Source of the DNA: Pomphorhynchus laevis
Taxonomy: Eukaryota > Acanthocephala > Palaeacanthocephala > Echinorhynchida > Pomphorhynchidae
Assembly (NCBI GenBank): GCA_012934845.2
Contig: WNNJ02001570.1
Coordinates: 124,001-188,000 of the forward strand
Direction: 5' to 3'
Length of the DNA stretch: 64,000 nucleotides
Shown here in pieces: positions 10,401 through 20,213 of the stretch (its first letter is position 1; every line of letters starts with the position of its first letter). Position numbers and translations under genes: made by a program. The notes beneath the pieces are model-generated. The model did not search any database. It was given only the letters and a program-made list of their open reading frames with translations, and was not told where the DNA came from.

Positions 10401-12888
10401 TCGTTGACCAATCCATCCTTCTTTCTCGCCTTCGTTATGATTACGGTTTTTCTTCCTCCTCCGTTGCAGGGTTTGCTTCATATCTATCTGACCGTTCTTT
10501 TCGAGTCTGTTCAAATTCGTCATTCTCTCCTCCCATCTTTATTTTCTGCCGGGTCCCACAAGGTTCAGCCTAGGACCCCTGATTTTCTCTCTTCTACTTA
10601 GCGATCTCTTTCCGTTTATCAAGCCATACTTCTTTAACGTCATGAATACGCCGATGACATCTTCATCAATTCTAATGCACCCGCCCATCGCATACACGAT
10701 ATCGCAATTTCTGTCTCCAACTGTCTTTCTTCTGTCTACAAACGTCTCTCCCATCTTTGTCTCGTCTTAAACCCACTCACGTCCAAAATAATGTGGATCT
10801 TTCCCCGTCAACCTATGATATCTCTATCTTTTGTCTCATCAAGCATTCAAATAGTCTATAATCTAACTTTCTTAGGCTTCAATTATGCTGATCACCTTTC
10901 CCTTAAACCTTTCGTCCGTGACAAGGTCCGCTCGTTTAACTTAATTCTCCATGAGATTTGCCGTATCCGCCCCCTCATCGACTTTCGTTCTTGCATGTAT
11001 TCTCTTTCATTGCTTCACTTCCCTAAAATCGATTACTGTCTCAGCTTTTTAACCAATTCTCCAAAATCCATCATCCTACCCCTACAACACATCATCAACT
11101 CCACTGTTTTAGTGATCATAGGTCCACGTCGCTTCGACCACATATCTTATTCAACTCTCGTGGCCAACCATTCACATCTGCATCTAACTATGCCTTCTCG
11201 TCACTTTTCAACTCATCGCTGTCGGCTCCTAATCGTTCATCAACCTCCCTTTCTTAGATGTAACTCGCACTACCTCTTTATCGCTGCGTTCCCATCATTC
11301 CCTCTCACTCAACGTTCCCAATAATTCCAACAACTACGGTCTCAGATCTTTCGTCGTTGCCCCCTCGCCTGGAATCAGCTTCATCTCGACGTCCGCCGCG
11401 CTCTCTACTTTATCACATTCAAATACCTCCTTCGTTTCCATCTTCTCGACACATGATTTAGATTTTTTTTGTTTTGTTTCGTGGTCATGCAAGCGTGCGC
11501 CCGCACGCATTTGCCACGTAAAAATAAATATTTTTCTAAGTGACTGATTCAATGGTGTTTTTCTAATAATTAGAAAATAAAATATCCTTCAATACAACAA
11601 TATTGATATTTTAATAATAAAATAAAATTAATTATAATTAATTATTAATTAATTATAATATTCTATTATTAATTGATAAAATATTAGCGTTAGTTTTCAT
11701 TACAGATTTATAATAAAATCTGATAGGGATTTATCAAATCCCTATCAGATTATTTTATTCCTATTAAACTAATAGGGATAAAACTAATAGGGATTTATAA
11801 TGCCTAAAGAGTTAAGATTTATGTCAAAATATTATTTTACAATTAAGAAGCATACAAGATATAAGATACATTTACTAATTTTAAAAATCGCCAGCTCCCT
11901 TTGTGTAATATACGCGATTTCACTTAAAAAATTTAAACATAAAAAACGTGTTTAACGTGTTTATTTATTAACGTGTTACCAATTTCGTAGAAGTTAAAGC
12001 ATTTTGTCGCGCAAATGTTAATATATATAGTTTTATTTTAGAATGCTTAAAGGTGTTATGCGAGTAGGTAACATGGCTAAAAACATTATACTCAACTCTG
12101 ATTATGATGTGAATTTGGTTTTACTCTGTGCCCAGAAGCCTACGGTGTCTTTACTTCACGAAATATGTACAGACATGCAACCAATCCTTACAGATTTCTG
12201 TTTACTTGCAGATGAGAACGAAGCCTGTTTCAGAGTGGAGTACAAAATCTATCAGGCCAAAGTTTATCTATCATCAATTCAATTTAGAAAAGAAAACTTT
12301 GAAGACAAAGAAACTGCTCAGTCCAATGCAGTAGAGGACACAGCGAATGCTACTCCAGCCGCACTATCATCCATAGCAAAGGTAGTGGAACCCGATGATC
12401 TACTCTCTGCCGATGTATGCTTACAGTCGCTGGCTGAGGTACGGCACGCGAAATGGTTTCAGGTTAAATTTGCGCATCGGCCTAATGCACTGAAAGTTCT
12501 ACGTTTGATTAGAGATCTAGCTATTCGTCATCCACAGCCTTGGTCAGAAATACCGCAATATGCTTTCGAATTACTCATTGAGCATTGCGCTACATCTATG
12601 AACATTAATCCCCCAGTGGCATGGATATTTAGAAAATTGCTGGAAATGCTATCTTCTGGTATTCTCTACAGTAGCTCTCTTGGTATTTTCGACCCATGTG
12701 AAAAGAACACATCAAACGTTCTTGAATCAATTTCATTCGAGGCTCGTGATCTAATGACTGCAGAAGCTCAGTACTACTTAAGGCTACTTGTTTTTAGAAG
12801 AGTTTATGATGTTCTTGGTATTCCAAAGTTGAGCGAAGACATCAATACAAGCAATAGCGGTGGATCCGTCTTTCCAAGTGAAAAATGA
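1437..12888 (+). CDS. Spliced gene: Staufen-like dsRBD followed by DZF domain (ZFR/ILF3-type)
   Basis: Five exons (1437-1469, 1518-1574, 3069-3294, 6654-6924, 12042-12888) join in phase to 1434 nt, or 477 residues plus stop. The 5' end is probably missing. Residues 16-85 form a double-stranded-RNA-binding domain of Staufen dsRBD1 type: ELSEFAQHHK before the loop, then YVGEGRSIKSAQRNAAA with the C-terminal helix. Residues about 136-460 form a DZF domain: ERALKIVSD, GVMRVGNMAKN, LRHAKWFQ-like VRHAKWFQV, DPCEK and LRLLVFRRVYDVLG all match ZFR. DZF proteins are dimerising, inactive nucleotidyltransferase folds acting in RNA metabolism in nucleus and cytoplasm. ZFR has zinc fingers before DZF, and ILF3/STRBP have dsRBDs after it; here one dsRBD precedes DZF, which is unusual. 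Two adjacent genes are possible, but the 3294/6654 phases agree. Introns 3 and 4 hold repeats and LINEs. Confidence 0.8.
1518..1574 (+). CDS. dsRBD-DZF gene, exon encoding dsRBD helix 1
   Basis: After a TTTTCAG acceptor, 57 nt encode PAESKEILRELSEFAQHHK. The ELSEFAQHHK stretch matches the first helix and turn of Staufen dsRBD1 (like INELARFNKI). The exon must end before GCATGT, a GC donor, because only that junction keeps the dsRBD reading frame into 3069. Confidence 0.7.
1650..1770. repeat. Tandem duplication, about 62-bp unit, in intron 2
   Basis: The segment beginning TAGAACCAAGAATAAGG occurs twice head to tail (1650 and 1712), and the end of the unit (ATTAGTTTAAG) is partly repeated a third time. 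Confidence 0.7.
2189..2236. repeat. Perfect 22-bp hairpin with 4-nt loop, in intron 2
   Basis: The left arm 2189-2210 and right arm 2215-2236 are exact reverse complements with loop TGAT. The core GTGGCCCCACCCC is strikingly GC-rich against the AT-rich intron. It could be a miRNA-like or edited stem, a tiny foldback insertion, or an assembly artefact. Confidence 0.9.
3069..3294 (+). CDS. dsRBD-DZF gene, exon encoding the rest of the dsRBD
   Basis: The exon starts after TTCAG at 3069 and ends before the donor GTATTT. It encodes IKRQFSLIREYKNELKQP, the beta strands FEVRLVLGSETYVGEG, and the helix SIKSAQRNAAAFAFANTAL with basic residues where the family binds RNA. The tail KSENRSDQKHN is a polar linker. 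It leaves one base that completes a Glu codon with 6654. Confidence 0.85.
4040..4165. repeat. AT-rich tandem/inverted array
   Basis: Units like ATATTAATTAATATAT and TTAATGAATATTATATA repeat several times. It is low-complexity and self-complementary. Confidence 0.7.
5285..5375. repeat. Short tandem repeat, about 21-22-bp unit
   Basis: Four imperfect copies of a unit containing AAACGATTTAGTTTT follow one another within intron 3. Confidence 0.65.
5745..6090 (-). repeat. Pseudoknot repeat family, degenerate inverted copy
   Basis: Family landmarks appear on the minus strand in order: the start motif (plus-strand GACTCCGTTATCTGATTTGA at about 6064), AATTCATAAAAAT, and GCATAGCAG with TCCTGATGA near 5780. 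It is diverged. Confidence 0.55.
6654..6924 (+). CDS. dsRBD-DZF gene, exon encoding start of DZF
   Basis: An acceptor TTATTTAG and donor GTAAGC bound this exon. It encodes a polar linker (RRYSSSQLNEHRSFYDH) and then IAPTDQQLHDMQ...IERALKIVSDNM, which aligns with YPTEEELQAVQ...ERALKLVSD of ZFR. It enters in phase 1 (matching 3294) and leaves in phase 2 (CG), completed to Arg by the A at 12042. Confidence 0.85.
7011..7292. repeat. Long palindrome with hammerhead-like motif (Penelope-type terminal repeat?)
   Basis: Arms of about 113 bp (7011-7123 and 7180-7292) are near-perfect inverted copies around a 55-60-bp AT spacer. Each arm, read toward its outer end, carries CTGAAGATGACG (right arm CTGAAAATGACG), a small stem, and CGTCGAAATATTGG. 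This resembles the CUGANGA/GAAA hammerhead pattern of Penelope-like pseudo-LTRs, with one extra base before stem II. No coding sequence is present. Confidence 0.75.
7300..7600. other. AT-rich intron stretch
   Basis: No gene or repeat recognised. It lies in intron 4 of the dsRBD-DZF gene. Confidence 0.5.
7601..8140 (-). mobile_element. Fragment of RT element with C-terminal nuclease (second lineage)
   Basis: The minus strand encodes IMIPLRYGGLGIQDPNS... , FAACKGASNWLSAKPS and HHLSSRQFQDALASRYGW. These are markers of the post-RT part of a family of reverse transcriptases that lack an AP endonuclease. The copy at 51470-54616 is the closest fuller relative in the window. The RT palm and nuclease are absent here. 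Confidence 0.7.
8335..8661 (+). repeat. Pseudoknot repeat family copy
   Basis: It begins with ATCAGATAACAGAGTCTACG and holds the diagnostic GGAGGAACC...CTATGTTATCAG, then AACATAGCAG and TGACGTATTTCC. The inner GGCCCC/GGGGCC pair has decayed here (GGCC/GGGC). Confidence 0.7.
8765..11535 (+). mobile_element. CR1/L2-like LINE, degenerate ORF2 with 3' end
   Basis: Fragments in several frames follow the ORF2 order. The AP endonuclease has WLTES, NHGGIV, VLGDFNIHLD, PTHILGGAL and SDPGLSNHFLVT. The RT has FQSAFRSNHSTEIACIKIYNDLL, VFKIVDQSILLSRLRYDYGF and SYLSDRSFRV. The C-terminus has KIDYCLSFLTNSPKSIILPLQHIINS. The tail holds stem-loop GCGTGC-GCCC-GCACGC and a polyadenylation-like AATAAA. It is 5'-truncated within the endonuclease and has many frame breaks. 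It is sense-oriented in intron 4 of the dsRBD-DZF gene. Confidence 0.85.
11540..12041. other. End of intron 4, AT-rich
   Basis: No gene. It holds the hairpin at 11717-11751 and the acceptor TTTTATTTTAG before 12042. Confidence 0.6.
11717..11751. repeat. Perfect 16-bp hairpin with 3-nt loop
   Basis: AATCTGATAGGGATTT pairs exactly with AAATCCCTATCAGATT around ATC. Two further TAATAGGGAT copies follow within 50 bases. Confidence 0.85.
12042..12888 (+). CDS. dsRBD-DZF gene, last exon (DZF core)
   Basis: This exon encodes the main DZF domain: MLKGVMRVGNMAKNIIL, DVNLVLLCAQKPT, a loop of about 50 residues unlike ZFR, PDDLLSADVCLQSLAEVRHAKWFQV, LRLIRDL, IFDPCEK and LRLLVFRRVYDVLGIPKLSED, ending TGA after FPSEK. 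The usual CxDRQKCL-like segment is changed to LLSADVCL, so this is a divergent member. No dsRBD or zinc finger follows. Confidence 0.9.
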
Positions 12889-14470
12889 AGTAAACAATCG
12901 TTGTGTTAACTTTTGTGTTAATTATATATATGAAAGTATGTTTAAGGCTCCAGTTATCTTAGATGTGTTTTTGCTTTTAATTACTGGTAAATAATCGTTC
13001 ATAAGATTTTATTAACAAAAGTTTACTTAAAATTTATATTTTTAAATAAAAGTAAATTTTTATAAATTGAATAAGCCACAGAGTTTTTGTCATATCAGAT
13101 CAAATAACTGGGTCTACATATTTTTAACTATATGTTAATTAAAAATAAAGATAAATAATTATAAATAATAAATGATTATACAAGATTTTTACAATTAATG
13201 TTTATATAACGATAGAATTTACAATTAAAATTTAAAATAAATGTTTCATTCAATAACCATGAAGTGAATTTTAATAATTTCAGTATGCTTGAAATATAGC
13301 GCTATTATTTCTGTCGAATTATACTGGAAAAATTTCACATCAATACTGCAAAGGAATTGATGCAGTGCATCAATATATAACCAGTACACCAGATGCCGAC
13401 TAATTCGACAGTCTCGATAAAAAATGGAGGAAGCAGACAAGTGGAATAGAACTTGCGGAAATCAAAATTGATCTAATCGTGAGCTAAATATGCAGTGACT
13501 GAGATAAACACCAATATAGGTATAGGTCAAATAATCGCTGATATATTATCAGTAATGAACAACGAGGAAGGACATGATATATCACTCAATAGTGATATTT
13601 GACCTTTATTTTTCTTCATTATTTTGATTATTTTGATTAAATATTGCAAAAGCTCTTGAAAATCAAATGCAACAATTACAAATTAAGTTAATTTTATATT
13701 TAATTGGACCGCATTAAAAACACATATAATGTTCGAATTTCAAATAGTTAGAAAACAATATAACGAATACACCAGATGCCGACTTATCCGACAGTCTCGA
13801 TACCGATTATATTTTTATTCACCTCCTGGCGGACGTTCTGAATAACTTACAATTTTCATACCGCTAATGAACTAACCTACTTATATCATGCGTAGATAGT
13901 TACTATTCAGGTTCTCTTAGATCCAAACACTAAGCACAATAATAGACCTAACAAACAAAAACGCAAAAGGTTATGGATGAATTTTAAATAGATAATGTTG
14001 TGCTACCAAAATATATATATGAACGGCAGCAAATTTTTAACCAACAATGAAAATGAACAACCAGAAAAATATCGAATACATAATAATCAGCAATTAAAAT
14101 TATAACGTAGTAAAACATTACCAAAATTCGAATATGATTAAATGCAAATAAATCAATTGAAGTGGATTTTTAAAATACCACCAGTATGCTAGAAACCGAG
14201 GTTACTTATTTCATTCGAGTTATTTTGGAATCACTTCACATCAATGCTACAGGGGGAAAGAGACAGGGCATTGAGTCTCACTGTAATTTAAAATACCAAA
14301 TGATCACAACATTTGTTAAAGTGTTTGAATTCTTCCTGAATTCTACGTACTTTTGTCTGTGAGATTTCAAAGATAACGATGACGAATTTTTAACCTAGAA
14401 AGTAGCATTGGAAGCCATATTTTATTTTTATTAGAGAAAGATAATGCGTATATGTGGGGTATATATTGCT
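12889..14470. repeat. Intergenic DNA with degenerate repeats
   Basis: It begins with the probable 3' UTR of the dsRBD-DZF gene. A degenerate start of the pseudoknot repeat family lies at about 13090-13230. A segment containing CACCAGATGCCGACT and CGACAGTCTCGATA appears twice (about 13388 and 13770), and a related ATTTTGGAATCACTTCACATC block lies near 14220. No gene is seen. Confidence 0.5.
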
Positions 14471-14479
14471 ATAACTATG

Positions 14480-15030
14480 TGTATATACAAATCAGATCAG
14501 CTAACTTAGTATAGTTTATACTATCTATAAATTGAAATAATTATAAATCTTAAAAATTATAAGATTTTATATAATTGATATCAAGTTGAAATTTAAAATA
14601 AAAGTCATTTTTATGAATTGACTAATAAATAACAGACGTTGTATCAGAATAAGAATTAGAGGTCATCAGGAGGAACTGCTATGCTATAAGGTTTCGGCCC
14701 CTATTCCTCTACCCAACATAGCAGCGAAGTCAAATACGTGCTAAGGACATACTTCCTTTATAAGATTTTCTATAATTTAAATCAAGTTAAAATAAAAAAT
14801 TGAAATTAAAAATAAAAGTCATTTTTATGAATTGACTAATAACATACGTTGTATCAGAATAAGAATTAGAGGTCATCAGGAGGAACTGCTATGCTATCAG
14901 GTTTCGGCCCCTTACTCCTCTACCCAACATAGCAGCGGGTTAAATACATGCGAATGATGTATTTCCTCTGAAATAACTATCTAGTATCTTATTCTAATGC
15001 AAAGTATATTATTTATTATTCATCCATAAA
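14480..15030 (+). repeat. Two partial pseudoknot repeat copies in tandem
   Basis: The diagnostic core GGAACTGCTATGCTAT...CATAGCAG occurs at about 14670 and 14880, each preceded by AATTGACTAATAA and ACGTTGTATCAGAATAAG. The second ends with CTAGTATCTTATTCTAATGC. The outer stem CTGCTATG/CATAGCAG is intact in both; the second pairing is lost. Confidence 0.75.
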
Positions 15031-15399
15031 ATTGTAAAATAATTTTTGTATTTAATAATTTTAAATAATTTTTGTATTTTAAATAATTTTTTAATTTACA
15101 AATTAAAAAATGTTGCTAAATTAAAACTGAGTTTACATACATCCTTACTTCATGTTTTTCTTGTCTACATAATATATATATAATTAATGATTTATTAAAG
15201 TAAAAAATTTTTATTATTAAATAAAAATAAAGATAAATAATAAATAGTTGGATTTCATACATAAATAACACAAATTATAAATAATATATAATTGGTATAT
15301 AAGATTTTAATAAAGACTTGCTTTTATGTCAAATGTAACTTTTTTATTGCGAACCATCCACAAGAATTTAAGTCTTTATTTATTCTTAGATTATATTTC

Positions 15400-15650
15400 G
15401 ATTGTACTCAGTAGTACTTTTCAAAAATACAGATAAATAATAAATAATAATATAAGATTTTATACAATTTATATTTATATCAAGTTAAAATAAAAAAATT
15501 GAAATTTAAAATAAAAGTCAATTTCTTTGAATTGACTGATAGCTAACAGACGTTGTATTAGAATAAGGATTAGAGGTCATCGGGAGAACATGATAAACTT
15601 TCCTTTTAAATAACATACAAAGTATATTATTTATTATCCATTATTTTATC
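15400..15650 (+). repeat. Truncated pseudoknot repeat copy
   Basis: Family sequence up to AGACGTTGTATTAGAATAAGG and GAGGTCATCGGGAG is present, then the core is missing and the right flank ACAAAGTATATTATTTATTA resumes. Confidence 0.55.
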
Positions 15651-15659
15651 CAATGATTT

Positions 15660-16200
15660 GTTGATGTATAATTCTACATTATTTTTTAATTATTATTATT
15701 TCTCAGAACACTTAAACAAAACACATACACATATCAACCGTAAAACATCCCATACCGGGCAACATGTTAGCTAAAAGTATTATCTATTATCTATAATGAG
15801 ATTGTACATATTTAGTCGTTCCTTTTCAAGTTCTGACATTTTCATTGCGTTGAGTCATGACTGGTCGTAATCATAAGGCCATCGACACTGCCTTTGTCAT
15901 TTGTGTAGATATTACCTGTCTTAAGTGATAGATGCAATCTGTGTAACCTCTATAATATGTAATCGCCTACACATGGTGTGGATGGTCCAATCAATACTAA
16001 CAAGTGCATTCCATGGATTTTGCGTCGTCGAGGAGCAAATGTTTTCTCTAGTCAAATTCATTAGGATACTTCCTCACAGTCTATCCATGACTGGGTTCGC
16101 CTTTAGAGCTTCCTAAGATCGTAATTACAGGCTGAGACAACACGTGAACAATATGGGAACCGCGTTTTCACACATATCTATTTGCATGGACTTGTTCGAG
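15660..16200. other. No recognisable feature
   Basis: The sequence is of higher complexity than its flanks and may belong to the damaged RT copy that follows, but I cannot align it to any motif. Confidence 0.4.
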
Positions 16201-16885
16201 GAAGGTATCGAGAATGATTGTATTTCGAAATTTTCAAAGAAACGTCGGTTTGTGTAAAGTCCGAATTATTCTGTCAACAAACTTAACATCACCAAAGCGA
16301 TCGATTTGGCTAAAGCGAGAATTACTGGAAGTCATGCTTCGCTTGACCCTTAGCTGCCTATGTAATTCTTCACTTTCTAATTCCCGCCATTGCCTTTGTC
16401 TTCTTGCATGTCAGTTGATGCGGAAACCGTTCGGGTCAGTATTTCTTCGTTCTCTTCTTCTACTTATCCAGGTTGCTTCGGATTTCGAGCAGAACATTTG
16501 AATGATATGTATCAGTAGACTATAGTTCTCTTCTCTACCGGCCTAAGACACTGATCAACCACTTGATCGCAGGATTGTTGCCACCTGACCTCATATATTT
16601 TCTTGCAGGCGCCAAACTTCTAGATTTGAATAAGCCCGCTGATAGGATTCGTTCTATTCATGTTGGTGGGAAGTTGCGCCGCTTGTTTGCCAAGTGCATA
16701 TGCATTAGACTATGCTCAATATTTGCTGAGGCACTTCAACCCAACAGCTTTTGCGTCGGGGTTCCAAACAGGATGGAAGAAATTATACAGTAGATTCCTC
16801 AGCTACATCACTAGCGCCAATACGATGATTGGATTTGGATCAAGGTTGACTTGAAGAATGCATTCAACTGTTTAAGTCCTAGGTT
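16200..16885 (+). mobile_element. Degenerate RT fragment, second nuclease-ended lineage
   Basis: GAKLLDLNKPADRIRSIHVGG followed by KLRRLFAKC matches AKLIALKKTDGGLRPIAIGN and TLRRMVAKN of the copy at 51470-54616. FCVGVPNR matches VGVGVPSG, and KVDLKNAFNC matches KLDFRNAFNC (RT palm entry). It is broken in several places and stops before the YLDD box. Confidence 0.7.
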
Positions 16886-16889
16886 CTTG

Positions 16890-17220
16890 TGATTACTGCT
16901 AAGGAAATTTGAATACTATAATACTCCCAACGCTGCTGCATATTCTGAAAAAAACTTGAAAATACCCCGACCCACAGATTGCATTTACATTAATCAGGTA
17001 TTGTGCATCCGCATCCAAAGTCAAACACTTAATGCGCACGGTCATACTTAAGTTAATGATTAATGACGATAGCAAAAATACATTCAGAATTACAATTTTA
17101 AAAGATTTTACATTTGTTGACCTCAAATCATAATTCTGAATCATTGTGTATTATTTATTAGTCAATGTATAAAAAATGACTAATACATATGAGACATGTT
17201 TAGTAACATACATTATTCGG
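16890..17220. other. No recognisable feature
   Basis: AT-rich DNA between the RT fragment and the next repeat. Confidence 0.4.
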
Positions 17221-17222
17221 TC

Positions 17223-18345
17223 TTTTAAACGTGATTACATGAAGTACTTTACATTTCTAAGTGTAAGCTGCTTAACGCTTGGTAGGCAAATTACTCCCCT
17301 TTTCAAGATAATTTATAAGAAAGAATAAAACAAACCAAAATATAATTCATAAAACTTGCTTCAAAACTTGAAGACTAATGCTGTATTAATAATACATAGT
17401 TTCAGTATTTCTGACAGGCAATATTACCGTGTAAACAATCGACCAGTCAATACAAACATGTCAGCAGAAAACATTATATCAGATAACTGAGTTAACGTAC
17501 TAGGTTAAAATACCGGGTTAAATACTGTTTAAAATGTAATTACATACCCGAATATGTTTAGACATAACACAAAATAAATATCCAAATTTGACTTGTAAAA
17601 TTGGGACAAGTCGAAAAGGATAGGAAATCTTAAGATTAAAATATCTATTTTTGTAATTAGACATAACACACAAAATACATATCAAAATTTGACAAGTCAA
17701 ATTACAAAATAAATAAACTCAATAAATTATCTGATTTGACATAAAGAGGATTTACTGGTCAGTAAAACTTGACAGTTAAAGTGTGCACTTGTAAAAAAGA
17801 GAAAAAGATCATGTGCATAGCTATTCAGTACGTTCAATAAAGACAAAGTGACATTCAAAACTAATGACCTTTTTTAGAAATTAACCAACAATTACTGCAC
17901 ATGTTACTCGCAAAGTTGTGCGCAATTGAACAAAAGATACAATCGCAACTAACAGAAAATTTTGCACAAATCAAATCAGCAAACTGAGTCTACGTATTTA
18001 ATATAATTATAAAATAAACAAAACATAATAATGCTAAATCAAAATTTAATAATTAAATAATAAAATTAATAATTGTTTTTAGATTTTCTATAATTTAAAT
18101 CAAGTTAAAATAAAAAATGAAATTTAAAATAAACGTCATTTTTATGAATTGACTAATAAATAACAGACGTTGTATCAGAATAATAATTAGAGGTCATCAG
18201 GAGGAACTGCTATGTTATCAGGTTTCGGCCCCTATTCCTCTACCCAGCATAGCAGCGGGGCCAAATACATGCTAATGACGTATTTTCTCTGAAATAACTA
18301 TCTGCAATTTATTCTAATACAAAGTATATTATTTATTATCCATCC
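17223..18345 (+). repeat. Long pseudoknot repeat copy
   Basis: It contains the left part seen also at 22875 (AACGTGATTACATGAAG... CAGTATTTCTGACAG), a central AT segment, the start motif AACTGAGTCTACGTATTTAA at about 17985, and the core at 18205-18270 with both pairings present (CTGCTATGTT/AGCATAGCAG and GGCCCC/GGGGCC). Confidence 0.7.
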
Positions 18346-18509
18346 ATAAAAATCATCATTTCATAATGATTTTGAATTTAATTTTATAATAATTCATTTA
18401 TATATTGTAAATTTAATATTTTTATAATATTTAACTGATGTATAATTCTGCATTATAAGAAAAATAAAGAATTCATTTACTTGTTTAAAATTAGCAGAAA
18501 AATAGTCTT

Positions 18510-19015
18510 AACAAGATTACATAGTTTCAGTATTTCTGACAGAAATTTTATTACCGGGAAAACAAAGTCCACAGGTCAATAATAACTTGTCAGTAGAACA
18601 AATCAGATAATGAGTCTACGTACTTTATACGATATATAAATAAAAATATAAACAATAAATAATTATATAAGATTTTAATGGTCTTTTGCTAGTCAGTTTT
18701 AGGGTAGAAAAGTTGAAATAAACGTTGAAATACCATTTATTCTGCTAGTCTAAGTCGTTACCATAGAAACAATAAAATTATCACAATTAAATCATAATTT
18801 ATAAATCATATCATATAACTGAGTCTGCGTATTTTATACGATATATAAATAAACATGAATAATAATTATATATGATTCTATACAATTTATATTTAAAATT
18901 TAAAATTGAAATTTTAAATAAACTTTTTTAAATAAAAGTTTACGTTTATAAATAATAAAATTTAAAATAAAAGTCAATTTTCAGACGGTGTATAAGGATA
19001 AGGATAATATCATCA
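18510..19015 (+). repeat. Partial copies of the same repeat
   Basis: The left part (AGTTTCAGTATTTCTGACAG, CAAAGTCCACAGGTCAATAA) and start motif at 18600, then a second start motif at about 18818, appear without the pseudoknot core. Confidence 0.6.
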
Positions 19016-20019
19016 TTATAAGAATAATGATGATAAAAATGGAAACAATGAAAAGCAGCAATTAATTTGTAAATAATAGATGATGAAAAATCAAACTATT
19101 GATTATATCAATGAAAGTTGATCAATTGAATCCATCAAATATAAATGATCTCAAGAGATTAATGAGATCATATAAAGGAAATAATGCTAGATTATCATTA
19201 TATTTAATATTAAAAAACAAACAATTCAATTTGTTAATATTTAATAATAATAAATTTAATAATAAATAATAAAATCTATGAATTTCTAATTGATTAATCA
19301 TTTACAGTATAGAGACAATCACAAAGAATTGAAGTAATTTATTTATTAATTGAATCAATTAATAACGTTATAATTAACTTCCTTGTTTATTTTTACTTCT
19401 TTGTAATATTATAATATTAATATTTAAAATTAATATTTAATACATTTATTTTAATAAAAAATTTAATATTTTATTAAATAATATTAAATATTTATATTTT
19501 AAATTGATATTTATATTTAATATTTAAAATGCTTTATCTAATAAAAATACATAATTGCGTTACGTCTGTGAGTCATCTGTATGAATTAATTTGAGGACAA
19601 ATATCATTGTTAAATTGATTTAAAAACTAATAGAATAATCCTATCTAAAATTTATTGATATCAGTCGCTACAATCAAAATTTATTTTCTTTGCAGTTCCC
19701 ATTAGCATGGACAGTATGTAATGTAATTTCAGAATATAATCTAAGCATATTATTGCTTATTATTGGAAAGCCTTTTAGAGTCAATGATAATCAATCTTTT
19801 TATAAAATATCAATTCTATTTGTAATATTATGATATTTTAGACTAATATGTTATAGTATATAATAGCATAAATGTAATATATTTTAAAATATTTTTTAAA
19901 ATATGTCTGCTTAATAACTTTATAAATTGCAAATTCAGTCAAATTTTTTTGAAAAGAAAGACGTATTTAAACAAATAAAATTTTATTTGAAATAAAAGCG
20001 ATTGCAAAGACGAAATTAG
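19016..20019. other. AT-rich intergenic DNA
   Basis: No gene or complex repeat recognised. It should include the 3' UTR of the minus-strand zinc-finger gene ending at 20020. Confidence 0.5.
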
Positions 20020-20213
20020 CTACGGAGTGGTTTGATTATGAACTTTTAAGCAATGCGCTTTAAAACAGGCAAAACGCTTAAATAGAAGGCAGCAGCGTTC
20101 ACAATTGAGATTTCCGTTACACAGATTCGGAATACCGGTATTCATATGCTTTTGGAGAACATGCCGATGTGAAAACAGTCGATCACAAAGCGGACATTTG
20201 TATGGCTTTTCAC
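20020..20213 (-). CDS. Zinc-finger gene, last exon (fingers 6-7)
   Basis: The exon starts after TTTACAG with GT GAA AAG, completing the linker HTGEKPYKC. It encodes finger 6 (CPLCDRLFSHRHVLQKH, second His absent) and finger 7 (CERCCLLF...HCLKVH), then QTTP and a stop. Confidence 0.85.
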
